Below, piece by piece: positions 10,643-21,321 of a stretch of 64,000 nucleotides of DNA. This stretch comes from Paraphoma chrysanthemicola (taxonomy: Eukaryota; Ascomycota; Dothideomycetes; Pleosporales; Phaeosphaeriaceae), in NCBI GenBank assembly GCA_020744225.1, contig JAGMWG010000016.1:124001-188000 (forward strand). Reading direction: 5' to 3'. Position 1 is the stretch's first letter. Each line of letters starts with the position of its first letter. A model generated the notes under the pieces. That model did not search any database. It was not told the DNA's origin and saw only the letters and a list, made by a program, of their open reading frames with translations. The position numbers and the translations under genes were made by a program.

Positions 10643-12244
10643 ATGAAGGTTTCATGCGGTCTTAGTTTGGTGTTCGCTGCGCAAGCGCTGGGTGCGGCAT
10701 TTCCAGCCACAACATATGGCGACAAGCTCCGACCTGTGGTGTCTTCAAAGAAGCTCCAGAGCCTAATCACGACTGATGGGTAAGTTCTAAAAGACCTTTA
10801 CGATTCGCAAAACTTATCTAGGTCTAGCTTGATGGGAAATCTCAAGGCCCTTGACTCCATCGCTAAAGCCAATGGCGGGAACCGAGCGTTTGGTCTACCC
10901 GGCTACGCAGCTTCCGTCGATTACATTCTTTCACAGACGAAAGGCGCCAAAAACTTTCGCACTTGGGTTCAAGACTTCCCTGCACTCTTTTTCAAGGTCC
11001 AATCTATCAAGTTCAGCGTTAGCAACTCCTCATACCATGTTATTGGCTTGTCGTATTCGCCCTCAACCACGACTGAGGGACTTACCGCTCCGTTGGTACT
11101 GGGCGCATCTGGTCCCGTGGGTTGCACCAACGCCGCATACGACAATATCGATGTGGAAGGCAAGATCGTGCTCGTACAGCGCGGAAGCTGCCCTGATGGT
11201 ACCACACTCGCTGGTCGCATCAAGCCAGCTGCTGCCGCCGGAGCTGCTGCCGTGATCATCTACAGTGATGTTGTGACCCCAGTTACTGGTGGAACCCTGT
11301 CAAACCCGAATCCTCAAGAGTATGTGCCATCCGGTTACATCAACAAGGCCGACGGAGAACCTCTCGTTGCCCGTCTCCAGGCTGGCGAGTCGATTGAGGC
11401 CTACTTCCAGCAGACACAGACGGTCGAGACCAGGATCACTCAAAATGTCTTTTCAGAGACTACTGAAGGCGACCCAGAGAATGTCATTATGCTAGGTGCT
11501 CATTTGGACAGCGTTCAGGCTGGCGCCGGAATTAATGATGATGGATCTGGCTCCACCCTCATTCTGGAAATCAAGAAGGCTCTTGAGAAATTCCGAGTCA
11601 AGAACAAGGTCCGCTTCGCTTGGTGGGGCGCAGAGGAGAATGGTCTTCTGGGTTCCAAGTACTACACCCAAAACCTGAACGCAACGGCAGCAAACAACAT
11701 CTTGACCTACCTGAACTTTGACATGGTATCGCGCGGATACTTTGGCGTCTTCGATGGCGATGGCAGCACTTTCAACCTCACGGGTGCTCCTGGTTCTGCC
11801 GCAATCGAGAAGCTATTCATCGAGCACTTCACCAAGAACGGTGTCAACGTTACTGCTGCGCGATTTACCGGTGGTAGTGATTATCAGAGCTTCATGAACA
11901 TTGGCAAGCCCGTTGGTGGTCTTCATACTGGAACTGGTGTTGAACAAGATCCGTGCTATCACCAAGCCTGCGACACCATCGACAACCCCAACCCGACAAC
12001 GCTGACTATTAACGCTAAGGTAAGCAAAGACGATATATGATGGGATTTCCAAATGCTGACTGGGTGATAACAGGCTGCTGCCCACGTTCTGTCGATCTTG
12101 TCCACTCGTGGCGAAGAGTTCATTCCCAAGAGCCCGGTCAATGCTAGCATGATTACCTCGAGAGGACTGACTGGACTGGAGGTCCGGTGGACCGTCCCGG
12201 AGGAGGGCGAGAGGCATGTTGGAACCTGTGGACATGAGGTGTAA
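10643..12244 (+). CDS. secreted/vacuolar M28 aminopeptidase (aminopeptidase Y / LAP2 type)
   Basis: Exons 10643-10779, 10822-12019 and 12074-12244 give 501 aa, the usual length of the family. A signal peptide (MKVSCGLSLVFAAQALGAA) is followed by a propeptide-like stretch, a PA (protease-associated) domain at about residues 130-240, and an M28 peptidase domain. Zinc-ligand segments are seen in order: MLGAHLDSV (His), GINDDGSGS (Asp), WWGAEENGLLGS (catalytic Glu and ligand Glu), LNFDMVS (Asp), and HTGTGVEQDPCYHQACD (His). Several Asn-X-Ser/Thr sites suggest glycosylation. The enzyme removes N-terminal residues, often leucine, from peptides outside the cell or in the vacuole and so supports nitrogen acquisition. 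The gene stands alone; its intron phases are clean and no defect is seen. Confidence 0.93.
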
Positions 12245-12620
12245 AAGTCTGGGCGACGATAAAACTAGATGAAAATGTACAATGGAAAACATGAATGATC
12301 AGTGCCAGCCGATACAGAAGCTGTAATCCTCCTGCAGTCCGACGCTATCTTCGTTGTTTCTTTCGCCTTCTGCGCCATTTTTGAGTAATACCACTACTTA
12401 GCCAGAAGACTGATGCCGTAATCTTGGGTTCCTCGCTCGAACACAGCTTGTCAAACTGCGTGCGAGCCAGAAGCAAAGTGGTTCCGCAGTATGGGCCTTC
12501 CTCTTCAGCGCGCCTGTCACCACACTCGCCTTCTCTTGTCTCATAACACAACGTTGGTATAGTTTCCGCTACCCCAATGCTTACGTATCCGCTAACACTT
12601 CCGCAGTAAGTCTGCCAATC
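12245..12620. other. short intergenic region
   Basis: It contains the aminopeptidase 3' region and the leader of the next gene. Nothing else is recognised. Confidence 0.5.
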
Positions 12621-13676
12621 ATGCGCTCTCGCGCACAAGAGAGCCCGTCGAGTAGACACAGAAAAGGTATGACGAAGCGATCCAAGCGATCTGAACGCGG
12701 AATTCGCGAGGGTAAGGCCTCTGGCCATGAGAGGCGCACTGCGCTCATGGCAACACGCAAATCGCGTGCACGTTGCATGTCAGATTCTGACGATTCAACC
12801 TCTGAGGAGGTAAGGGGAAAGCTCGAATGAGCAATCGGATACAGGAGATAACTCAAGCTCGGGTGAGGATGTAGACCCAGAAGACTCAAGTTCAGATGAG
12901 GAGCCGTCTGTTCGGCGTAAAAGGTCTGCTAAACATAAGTCCAAGAAGCCCAAGCGGGCAATCGCCAAACAGCGGGCCAAACCGAAGTCCTCACGGACAA
13001 AATGCGCACGTCGCGACTCAATTTCGTCAGAAGATTCATCCTCCGAAGAGGAACAGCCAACGAGACGTACGAAAGCTTCTTCAGGAACATTTTCCTTGGC
13101 TTGGGCGTCGAGCTCCGCGAAGGCTGTCCGGAGCTTCCCACGTGAGAAAAGGAGGGCGCTACGAAAAGCCATAGAAGAGAAAGCAAAGAAATTGGCGATG
13201 GATTCAGAGACCTCCGAGTCGTCTGATGACTTGAACTCACTAGCAAAAACGTCGAATCGAAATTCTCGACATGTACAACGCCGACGTCGCGCATCGTCTT
13301 CCAGTGCTTCTGCCGAAACTAGTTCTGATAGTGGTGAGGACGACTCTTCCTCTGAACAGACAAATCTCGCATTACAGGGTGAGCAGAACAAAACTGACGC
13401 AGGCTTGTGCGCTTCGTGTAATGTGCGTCAGTCCCGTCGGGGTCTTGAGATATCGTTGGCTGCAGACAAGATTGCAGAGACAGAGCTGAAGCTGACAAGA
13501 GTCAATGCTGGTATGCGTAACACCCCGTATATTATACGGCAATGCTAATAGTAGGCACAGAACTGCAAATTAAACAGGAGCGGCTGAAATTTGTTCAGGC
13601 ACAGATCAGGTTGATCGATGAGCGAGCTCAACGTGCAGAGGCCCAACTCGAAAGGTTGGAGTCGTGTCTGGAATGA
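12621..13676 (+). CDS. Ser/Arg/Glu-rich protein with C-terminal coiled coil (paralogue A)
   Basis: The model uses exons 12621-12711, 12815-13510 and 13555-13676, giving 302 aa. The body is low-complexity: clusters of Ser-Ser-Glu/Asp (SSSDEEP, SSEDSSSEEE, TSSDSGEDDSSSEQ) alternate with Arg/Lys runs, then a CASCNVRQ motif, then a coiled coil ending ERLKFVQAQIRLIDERAQRA and QLERLESCLE. The same C-terminal module occurs in the gene at 15084. The first intron is a choice: reading straight through hits TGA at 12828, while a GTAAGG donor at 12712 and a less usual AAG acceptor at 12814 (with a CTGAC branch-like site) keep the frame. If that intron is wrong, the gene carries a frameshift. Function unknown; an RS-like or chromatin/RNA-associated role is inference. 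Confidence 0.55.
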
Positions 13677-13986
13677 GCACAGGGTAACATCTTGCTGGGT
13701 GTACGGCCATAGAAGTTGAAAACCCTTTAACACTGAGTAATGAGGCTGACCTCGCACGGCATCCGACTTCCTTCATTTGCCTTGAGGCTCCCATGATGTT
13801 CCCCACATATTTGATTCGAGATCTGGTACTGGTCACGTTCGTACCTATGTACTTCGTTTGACGTCCCCACTTTCACCTTGTCCCCGCCGCGATGGCCAAG
13901 ACTGTTATGATATCTGCGCGTTGTTCAAGACCATCGATCTGCAGCCTACACGATCTACTCTCCTTAGAAACTGTACACCAACCAAG

Positions 13987-14729
13987 ATGTACAACGCACT
14001 GTACGTATACCATGTCTCGCTGTCGAAACATGCATGCTGACGCATTCACAGGCATCGCCCACCCACGTCCAACGCAGGGCGCACGAGTGCGCGCGAAGGA
14101 AGTGAACAACAGCGTCCGCATAGTGCTGGTCCAACTCCCTTCAATCAGGATGGCGGAGGTATGTTACAGCTGTGCCATTTTAGAAACACATTATTGACGC
14201 AATCCCAGCAGTCCAAAAGGCCCAGGAGCAGCGCATGCACCCCGCAGAGAGACTACGACAGGCTGGCCACATCTCGCAGCAGCCGCGTCCATCATCAAGG
14301 GACGACAAGACCCTCCGTCGTCAAGCGCGTCGCGAACGTCGGGAACGCGAGGCTCATCAACTTCGTCAGGCTAATGGTATCCTCCAGAGCGCGAACACAT
14401 ATCAAATGCAATCGATGCCAGGAATGTTTGGAGTAGGCACGCCATTGACCAGTCATATGCAGCACAACTATCACGGGCCACAGCAACCGCTTCCGGTGAA
14501 AGGACTTCAGATCGCACCTTGCCACCCCGGCACTTTCAGTCAATCAAGCATGGACTGGGAGGACTCTCCTGCTATGGTCGAAGGCGGTGCGCATTCTGTG
14601 GGCCACTTTCAAGGTCAAGAAGAGGTTCAGGATGATGCTAATGGCACTCTTGACGAACAAGTAGACCGGTTCCTCGATGACCTCAAGGTGGAGTTGGAGG
14701 CGAAGTGGGCTAAGGAAGAGGCTGCGTGA
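13987..14729 (+). CDS. hypothetical basic/Gln-rich protein, 213 aa
   Basis: Exons 13987-14000, 14052-14158 and 14209-14729 are all in phase; the first exon codes only MYNAL minus one base. The protein has a disordered N-terminus, a strongly basic helical segment (LRRQARRERREREAHQLRQA, about residues 85-105), a Met/Gln/Pro-rich middle, and an acidic helical end (DEQVDRFLDDLKVELEAKWA). I recognise no domain; the basic segment is not a good bZIP because the invariant Asn/Arg spacing is missing. It lies between two related low-complexity genes with the same orientation and may have arisen with them, although it lacks their shared coiled coil. Confidence 0.5.
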
Positions 14730-15083
14730 GGGCCGACAATGGCGTGGCGACGATTGAGACGATCATTTTGGGAGTTTGTAGGAGTTCGCGATACCCAATC
14801 GTATGTTCAGCTCAATTCAATGTCAAGTGGAGTCCCATCAGGCACATGTATAATGTTTCGTTTTGAACTGGGTGTGGATTCATACAAGCCGCTTCTCAGT
14901 TCCTCTCCTCTTTCACCTCACCTTCGTGGCCGCTGACTATTGCGAATTGAGCTAGCGCATTGTGCGCTTGCCTTTAAACCTTGTTGCTACCCACCACCTT
15001 CAACTCAATATCCAACCCACACTCAGGTATGTGACGCCAAGATATCAAGGTCCTCGCTCTGCTGACAAAGTGACCAGCTCGCG
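14730..15083. other. intergenic with promoter of the SR-rich gene
   Basis: Only leader-like sequence is seen between two same-strand genes. Confidence 0.5.
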
Positions 15084-16079
15084 ATGTACGACCGCGCGAG
15101 TCGTCGCTCCCACGAGCGTCGTTCTTATGTTCGTTCCCCATCACCTGGCGTCTCACGCCGTTATCATGGAGCTCACGCTCCGCTAACTCGGCCTTCGCAC
15201 CGAAGTAGATCACGCCGTCGAGATGATGCATCGCCTTCTCGTCGCCGTCATCGCAGTCGTTCATACGACGATCTTAGGACAGGTAGGTCCGCTCACAACA
15301 GACCACGTGGTCGATCTCCCAGCTGGTCATACGGCGATGATAGACCCCGCAGGTCGAACCTGAGTAGGCGACAAAGTTGTCCACGAAGCCGCTCATATGG
15401 CGCCGATCGCCGACATGGTCGATACTATGACCGTAGTCGCAGTAGCGACCGCCATCGTGATTACAGCACTCGCGTCTACGAAAGTAACCGGCTCGAACGG
15501 CGCGAAGCCGGAAGGATGAGTAACGAAATGATAAGGATAAGTGACAATCATAGATTTCGCAACATTGATGCGCGAGAAGCTGGTCGTTTTAGTAATGACG
15601 TTGGTCGGCATGACCGCGATCTGAATCGGTATCAACAAGGCTCACCTGAGCGACATAGGCATAGTCGTAACTTTTCACACTCTAGATCCCCTGATCGTAA
15701 CCGGACACATCGACCGAGAGAAGCCGTCCGGGCTGAAGTATACACACGCAGTGTTAATGATGAAATGCCATCGACTGGGTCAGCGACTCGACAGGCGGTA
15801 GCGCAGGGCGCAGGACTTGATCATGAGGTCTCTGAAGAACAGACCGGACAAGACCAAGTTGATCGTATTGTGGGGGCTACAGAGAATGTGCAAGAGCGCA
15901 TAAGAACTGCAAACACGGAATTGGACAGGGCGGAAGCCGAGTTAGAACTAAAGAGGGAAAGGCTACGAGCCGTACAAGGCCAGATGCTGGCATTGGATGG
16001 TAGAATTAGACGAGCGGAGGGACAGCTCGAGAGAGGGCGACTTGGGGATGGTACGGCGAGCCGGCGTCTTGGGACATGA
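15084..16079 (+). CDS. RS-rich protein with C-terminal coiled coil (paralogue B), 331 aa
   Basis: This is a single open exon. Residues 1-130 are packed with Arg-Ser, Ser-Arg and Arg-Tyr pairs (for example RSRSRRRDDASPSRRRHRSR), as in RS domains of splicing factors, but no RRM is present. A basic/polar middle follows. From about residue 245 to 315 a heptad-like coiled coil is visible, with ELKRERLRAVQGQMLALDGR and then RRAEGQLERG. This aligns residue for residue with the tail of the gene at 12621 (shared pattern EL-K-ERL--VQ-Q---D-R--RAE-QLER). The two genes are therefore paralogues by tandem duplication with a fast-changing low-complexity body. The function is unknown; oligomerisation by the coil and RNA or condensate association by the RS part are inference. 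Confidence 0.6.
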   Translation: MYDRASRRSHERRSYVRSPSPGVSRRYHGAHAPLTRPSHRSRSRRRDDASPSRRRHRSRSYDDLRTGRSAHNRPRGRSPSWSYGDDRPRRSNLSRRQSCPRSRSYGADRRHGRYYDRSRSSDRHRDYSTRVYESNRLERREAGRMSNEMIRISDNHRFRNIDAREAGRFSNDVGRHDRDLNRYQQGSPERHRHSRNFSHSRSPDRNRTHRPREAVRAEVYTRSVNDEMPSTGSATRQAVAQGAGLDHEVSEEQTGQDQVDRIVGATENVQERIRTANTELDRAEAELELKRERLRAVQGQMLALDGRIRRAEGQLERGRLGDGTASRRLGT

Positions 16080-16299
16080 GGTACTTCAAGGTGCTTCGTG
16101 ATCAAACACGTCTGGAAAGATTGATGCATCGTGTTTTTGAGTTTATGTGAGCAAATACTCTTTAAGATATCCTGCGAAAGCTGCCTTCTGTTGCGCTTCT
16201 TCTGTTAGGTTCACGCCCTGACTCTAAGTTATCACCTCAATTGATCCTTATGCTGAGCTATCCGATCATACGTAGTGTGTCGGGAGAACCAACAAACAG

Positions 16300-16629
16300 G
16301 ACCCGACTTACTTCCGCTATGGATCTACTTTCTTCTTCCGAGCTGAGGTTTCCATGACTTCGACGCTCACCCTCAGCGCTACGTGCTTTGGCGTGTTCTT
16401 CATGTGGCGCAAACTAAACAGGGACAGAGTAGCTGCGCACTCTGATTACGCCCTGGCTCATACTTCGGTTGGTGCTAATCCTAGCTACGACCAGTCCTGG
16501 CAAGGTTATCCGGCTCCCTACGACTTGTCGTCAGGCGAGCACGGACTTCCCGTGGAAGTAGAAGCGAAGCATGAACAAGCCGAAGCGAGTGCAACTACAC
16601 TAAGCCAGGTACCTGAAGTGTCTGCATAA
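16300..16629 (+). pseudogene. C-terminal remnant of an MFS transporter
   Basis: From an AG acceptor-like site at 16298-16299 the frame reads DPTYFRYGSTFFFRAEVSMT, then a single membrane helix TLTLSATCFGVFFMW, the charged stop RKLNRDRVAAHSDY, and a cytosolic tail. An acidic/aromatic loop, one last transmembrane helix and then Arg/Lys-Asn-Arg-Asp is the pattern at the C-terminus of fungal anion:cation symporters (allantoate/nicotinate permease group). No upstream transmembrane exons are visible before the RS-rich gene, so this looks like a fragment. It could instead be a small single-pass protein starting at ATG 16354. Confidence 0.3.
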
Positions 16630-17354
16630 CGATCTCACTCTACATTCACTCGGTCTGTGTGTTGTATTAGCCGTCCGCGGGCCAGGAAATGAGCGCAGCC
16701 ATGAAAGAAGGAAACGTCACCATCATCGCAAGGACGAAAGAGACACAAATTCAAAGCTACACTAATTTTTAAGCTGGTTTGGCGAAACCCTCTTTGATGA
16801 GTGATAGATGCGAATTTTGACATCGTAGACATCTCGTAGCAGCGCTGATGACTCCAAATTGGAGTCCTATTCGCACTAGCGCAATCTACGAAGAACCCCG
16901 CAGCCTCGTATTCGAACGCCCTTGTGCCCTCCACACACGAGCAACACCTCCTAGTAACACAACGCAATACATTCCTAGGCCCTTTCGTTTGTCTGAAAAG
17001 AACTATCCGCGCTTTTAATCAGATCTTCAGCCAATAGTGGCAAACCTGAGCGTGGGCGTTTTTCCCGGTAGTCTTGACCAGTCGATGAGCAGGCATGCGT
17101 GTGAAATGCTGATTTTGAGTCAATACGGTGCAGCTGGTATAAATATCGGGAAAAGCGCACCCTCATGGTGGTTCACTTGAGTGCGACGCTCCCAAACGCT
17201 CTGCCAACGTTTTGTAGTCTGGCTAGCATCGCGCTACGACATCTACGCTGCCACTTCATCTCATATCTTTCTCTCTAGCTCAGCTGATCAAGGTATATTT
17301 TCCTGGCGGTTTCATTTGGAATGCTCTAACAAGTGTATAGGCATACAGTTCATC
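16630..17354. other. intergenic and 5' leader of the VWA-like gene
   Basis: A GT...TAG intron of about 50 nt (17293-17340) seems to lie in the 5' leader directly before the ATG at 17355. Nothing else is recognised. Confidence 0.4.
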
Positions 17355-20300
17355 ATGGCGAGTTGGAAGATTGTTCCTGATCTTGGGGACGCCAGTCACG
17401 TTGAATACACTTCTTTTCTAAGGAGTCGAAAGTTCTTCGCAGTTGATGATTCAGGCTCGACAAAAGGCGCTAAGCTCAAGCGAGAGCGACAATTCGTGAA
17501 CGCTTTTCGTAATACACATGCTGATGCCGAGGATGCAATCTCTCTTTGGGGCAAAGGCTGCGACGCCCCGACAATGGACTTCGACAGCGTGAAGTGGCTC
17601 TCGAAGCATCGTGGTACCATGCCATCGGCTATCCTCCGGAGTCCATCTTCTCTCGATGCCGTAAAGGGCTCTGATGTCTGGTTCCTTCTTACGGACGGAG
17701 AGATTTCGGCCAACGAAGTGACTCAATTGGCAATGCTAGCACAGTCACAAGAGGTGCTCAACATTCCACTCGTGTTTCTTATCGTAGGCTCTCGCGCAAA
17801 GACACCAAGCTTGACCAACATATCCGTGGGTATTTCGTTCTTTGCCAGTTGCCAGGATACTCTTATCCTGTTCAAGGAAACATCAACCAGCAAGATCTTC
17901 GTGATTGCTGGTAAAGGGTGTTTCGCTCCGCTTGGCGGATCTGCCATGTATGACGACCTTGGGGATTGGGATAACTTGCAAGTCTTCGCAAACGATTTTG
18001 CCTTTTTGACACAGTGTAAGGAACTGGATATCCATATTGTGCGCGCAGAAACACGAATTCAATCTGGAAAGGGAGTGAGCCTCGGTCCTAAGTGGGAAAA
18101 AGAGCAAGAAGGCTCCGTACGTGTCGACTTGGATCTTTTGCCCGATTCTGGACTTCTATCGAACGATGACATCTTTAGTCTTCTGGCTGAAGAGACGTTC
18201 GACGCCCTGGCACTGGCATACAAGATTCGCAATCGGACCACAGAGCTTCGAGCCTTTCTACAAAAGCAAAAGATTGAGCAAGTCAGCCCGAAGTTGAGAG
18301 ACGTCAATGGCGCTGCAGGACTTCTCATTGAGCTGGGCAACGTGAGTGCTACCGGGGCAAGGCGCAAAGAACTACAGGAGCAGCTACGAGTGGCTCATGC
18401 CAAGAACCGCGAACACTATCAAAAAACTTTAGCTGAGCTCGCGGGCTCCAAGGAAGTACAGGATCTGAAGAGGCGAAACCAACTTGTTGATGCGGCATTG
18501 AGATCGTTAGCCTCCGTCGAGGCCGCAGGTTTCAGCGCAGACATATTGTCTCGTAAGAGCAATCGAGCTAGACGAGCAGAAGCCGTCAACACAACGATGA
18601 GCCTAGAGATCGAAAAGCTCGAACTGGACGGGCCTTCTTTCAAGGGCTTCTGCCTCGTCTGTTGCGGTGAGGATGAGGTCATGTCGATTTGCTTCAAAGC
18701 ACCCAAGCCCGACAGCCTCGAGGACAATACTACTGACTTCGCTCTCAATTTCCCACTCGCAGCTGGCGTGTTGACGAAGAACGTTGATCTTGTATCGAGC
18801 CAGAATATCTGCTTCCAGTGTGCATCGCTTGCCCCTCAAGGCAGATCTATCTATAACGAGAAACTCATGGCAGTGATACCCACAGTGCAGTATGATGGGA
18901 GCAACAAGAAGTACATCAATGACCAATTGTACTTGGCGCTGACTGCAAGACTGGCTACAGGAGCTGCCGGCATTGCTCAGCTCGTCATGGCCATTCTCTT
19001 GGAACTACTCCGGACCAAGACGTGGGCCGGAGCCAATGCAGAGCAAGAACAGATGCCTTCTGATGAACAGCATGAAACAGTCCAGCGCTGCAAGACATTC
19101 CGATGGATGCTGGATCAGCTTGTGCAGAACACATGGACCCGCGAGGACTTCAAAGAGACGGGCGCATGGGTCAAGTTCCCGCAGGCCTTAACATGGGCAG
19201 AGGAAGACTTTGAGAAGAACGGCCTAGCCAGCTTCGTGGTCACATATCCTGTCGCTGGCTTCAATAATGTCCTGGCGCTCGGAGTAAGCACGGGTGACTT
19301 CTCTCCAACGCAGGTCGCTCGTATGAAGTCTGCTAAAGCTATACACTCCATCGCATCCAAGTACCTCGCTGAGCTTCAAGTCGCATTACAAGTCAGGACC
19401 ACCAATAGCCATTGGAAGCAGAAGTACCTCGAAGTGATTTACCAGGACTTCAACGGCCTTCTTGTGCCTCGAGACCAAGGTGCAAAGTCACTTGTGACCG
19501 AGACGAGCTTTTTCCGCGAGCGTCTGGCTGCATGCATCGGCACAGCCAATGTTCCAGACGATACACCCACCATGCCCAAAGTCCAACTCATACTCTTCTG
19601 GCTTCTTTTCGCCCAGCACGGCCACTGCACGGCGCAGACCTTCTTCACTCGCCTCCGCAACACTGAGCCTCTGTCCCACGCCGTCTTAGATCCTCGCCTC
19701 ACCATCCCAGCCACAGAATCCACAAACATTCTCCTCTCCATCTTCGCAACCCAAGACGCACAGCTCATCGACCCCACCGCAGCAGCGCGACACATGGGTC
19801 TCATTCCCTTCGCCACTCCGTACGGCGCGTCAGTCCTCCACTGCGGTGCCGAAGGGTGCGAAGAAATCTTCTGTACCGTGACCAACCCTTCAGACATCAC
19901 CGAGAAAACCATCCGCGCGATTCGCATAGCGAGATCAAAGCATCTAATCCAAGTTTTTGGGATCAAATCACGCTTTGAAAATAGTCAAACGGGTCTGCCT
20001 GAGCGCGTCCCGGATATGGTGGCATCTCCGCCAACAAGTATACATACGAATCTACACATTGTTATCGCGAGGGAATGGAGCGCGTGTACATCTGTCCAGC
20101 GCCGCGCGATTCTTGAGGGAGAGCGTGGGTGCACCGCGGAAGACGAGTTCGTGGCATGTGTTAGACGGCGAATGTGTAGTGAGGGCAGGGGGAATATTTT
20201 CCAGGACGAAATGGATCGCGATACGAGGATGCTTTTGCCGAGTTTCTTTAAGGTGTTAAGGGTGGCGATGAAGAAGGATGGGAGGGGTGACGAAGGAGGC

Positions 20301-20387
20301 GTTGAGGAGTATGAGATTGACTGGGCGGGGAAAACAGTGGCTGGGAAAGTCCGATGGGAATTAGAGGCGAGGATGAGTGGGAAGTGA
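17355..20387 (+). CDS. uncharacterised 1010-aa protein with VWA-like MIDAS and CxxC pairs
   Basis: One uninterrupted exon. The start at 17355 (CATCATGG) is chosen because the longer frame includes an apparent leader intron. Near the N-terminus FFAVDDSGSTKG gives the DxSxS of a metal-ion-dependent adhesion site (D31, S33, S35); T89 in HRGTMP and D114 in FLLTDGEIS fit the other two MIDAS positions, so residues 25-210 look like a von Willebrand A fold. A long helical region follows (about 270-420), then CxxC pairs C433/C436 and C486/C489, which may bind zinc in a RING- or zinc-ribbon-like unit, then a mostly helical C-terminal half. No signal peptide or membrane segment, so it is probably intracellular. 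VWA plus a Zn-binding unit suggests a scaffold or ubiquitin-linked role, but that is inference. Confidence 0.75.
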   Translation: MASWKIVPDLGDASHVEYTSFLRSRKFFAVDDSGSTKGAKLKRERQFVNAFRNTHADAEDAISLWGKGCDAPTMDFDSVKWLSKHRGTMPSAILRSPSSLDAVKGSDVWFLLTDGEISANEVTQLAMLAQSQEVLNIPLVFLIVGSRAKTPSLTNISVGISFFASCQDTLILFKETSTSKIFVIAGKGCFAPLGGSAMYDDLGDWDNLQVFANDFAFLTQCKELDIHIVRAETRIQSGKGVSLGPKWEKEQEGSVRVDLDLLPDSGLLSNDDIFSLLAEETFDALALAYKIRNRTTELRAFLQKQKIEQVSPKLRDVNGAAGLLIELGNVSATGARRKELQEQLRVAHAKNREHYQKTLAELAGSKEVQDLKRRNQLVDAALRSLASVEAAGFSADILSRKSNRARRAEAVNTTMSLEIEKLELDGPSFKGFCLVCCGEDEVMSICFKAPKPDSLEDNTTDFALNFPLAAGVLTKNVDLVSSQNICFQCASLAPQGRSIYNEKLMAVIPTVQYDGSNKKYINDQLYLALTARLATGAAGIAQLVMAILLELLRTKTWAGANAEQEQMPSDEQHETVQRCKTFRWMLDQLVQNTWTREDFKETGAWVKFPQALTWAEEDFEKNGLASFVVTYPVAGFNNVLALGVSTGDFSPTQVARMKSAKAIHSIASKYLAELQVALQVRTTNSHWKQKYLEVIYQDFNGLLVPRDQGAKSLVTETSFFRERLAACIGTANVPDDTPTMPKVQLILFWLLFAQHGHCTAQTFFTRLRNTEPLSHAVLDPRLTIPATESTNILLSIFATQDAQLIDPTAAARHMGLIPFATPYGASVLHCGAEGCEEIFCTVTNPSDITEKTIRAIRIARSKHLIQVFGIKSRFENSQTGLPERVPDMVASPPTSIHTNLHIVIAREWSACTSVQRRAILEGERGCTAEDEFVACVRRRMCSEGRGNIFQDEMDRDTRMLLPSFFKVLRVAMKKDGRGDEGGVEEYEIDWAGKTVAGKVRWELEARMSGK

Positions 20388-21321
20388 GAGAGTAAACTGA
20401 AGTCCACGGTGTTTAGTCGATGAGAAGGATTTCGAATGGTGTTCTTGAAGTCCTTGGGAGATAGTTATCCCAAGTGTGTTTTAGTGGCAAATAGCTCCGC
20501 GGAACGAATACCTTGTTCCCAAGTAGTAGACTACAACTGCAGAGCCTCACCTCACACACCACTCCACCACACCTTCCCTCACTCTCTGTAAATCCCGGAA
20601 TAATTCCCCAATCCCAAAACATCAAACTTCCTTCCCTTTCCTTTCTACCCTCCACATTTGGAGTCGTTGTTCCTCCGCCCCCTCCCTGCCACAACCAGGA
20701 TCTCGACATCAGGCGCCCCATCCTCCCCCAGCACCTTCTGTACGCGGGTCCCAACTTCCCAATTTCCGAAACGCGGCACGGGTGTGGAGATCGTTCTTAT
20801 GTAGTGTTCCCAGCGCAGCCAAAAAAGTCTACGCGAGGCTGAAGGATCGCGGAGCCCTGTAAATGCTTAGCATTGACGTTGGCGCAGCGGCGGGGTTGAA
20901 TTTCGGAGCGCCATCGTGGACGTCGCGATTGTGTTTGTGTAGAGTGTGGACATGCAACACGTATATTGAAGCGAGAGATGCAAGGTATTTGTGTGTGTGA
21001 GGTAGATATTATTATCCTTTCTCTGCTATCCTACTCCTTCGCATTTGCGCTGGGTTTCAGCGCTGAATTTGAGGTGCGCCGCTTCTCAGCGAGAATGCAC
21101 ACTGACGGTATGTACACATCCGCACGCAATCTGAACTCCATATCCAATCATGAGGCCGCCTCCCAAAAGGAACAAAATGTGAAAACAGCCTTCGCGTGTT
21201 GCGTATCTATGTACTCATGCCGATGAAAATTTGTCCCAAACGCCAATGTATGCATATGCTATGCTCCGAGCCTGAAAAACGCCGTATACAATCATGCAGT
21301 AACAAAAGGAAAGATAGTCGA
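20388..21321. other. convergent intergenic region
   Basis: It lies between the 3' ends of the VWA-like gene and the GH79 gene. A pyrimidine-rich patch (20560-20710) is the only notable feature. Confidence 0.5.

Noticed and set aside
12795..13391. 198-aa minus-strand Ser/Glu-rich frame
   Set aside because: The plus strand has better continuity, with introns, the shared coiled coil and a proper stop; the minus frame mirrors the low-complexity codons.
20413..20842. Overlapping frames of 110 aa on both strands
   Set aside because: Pyrimidine-rich low-complexity DNA at a convergent gene junction; no motif and no start context.
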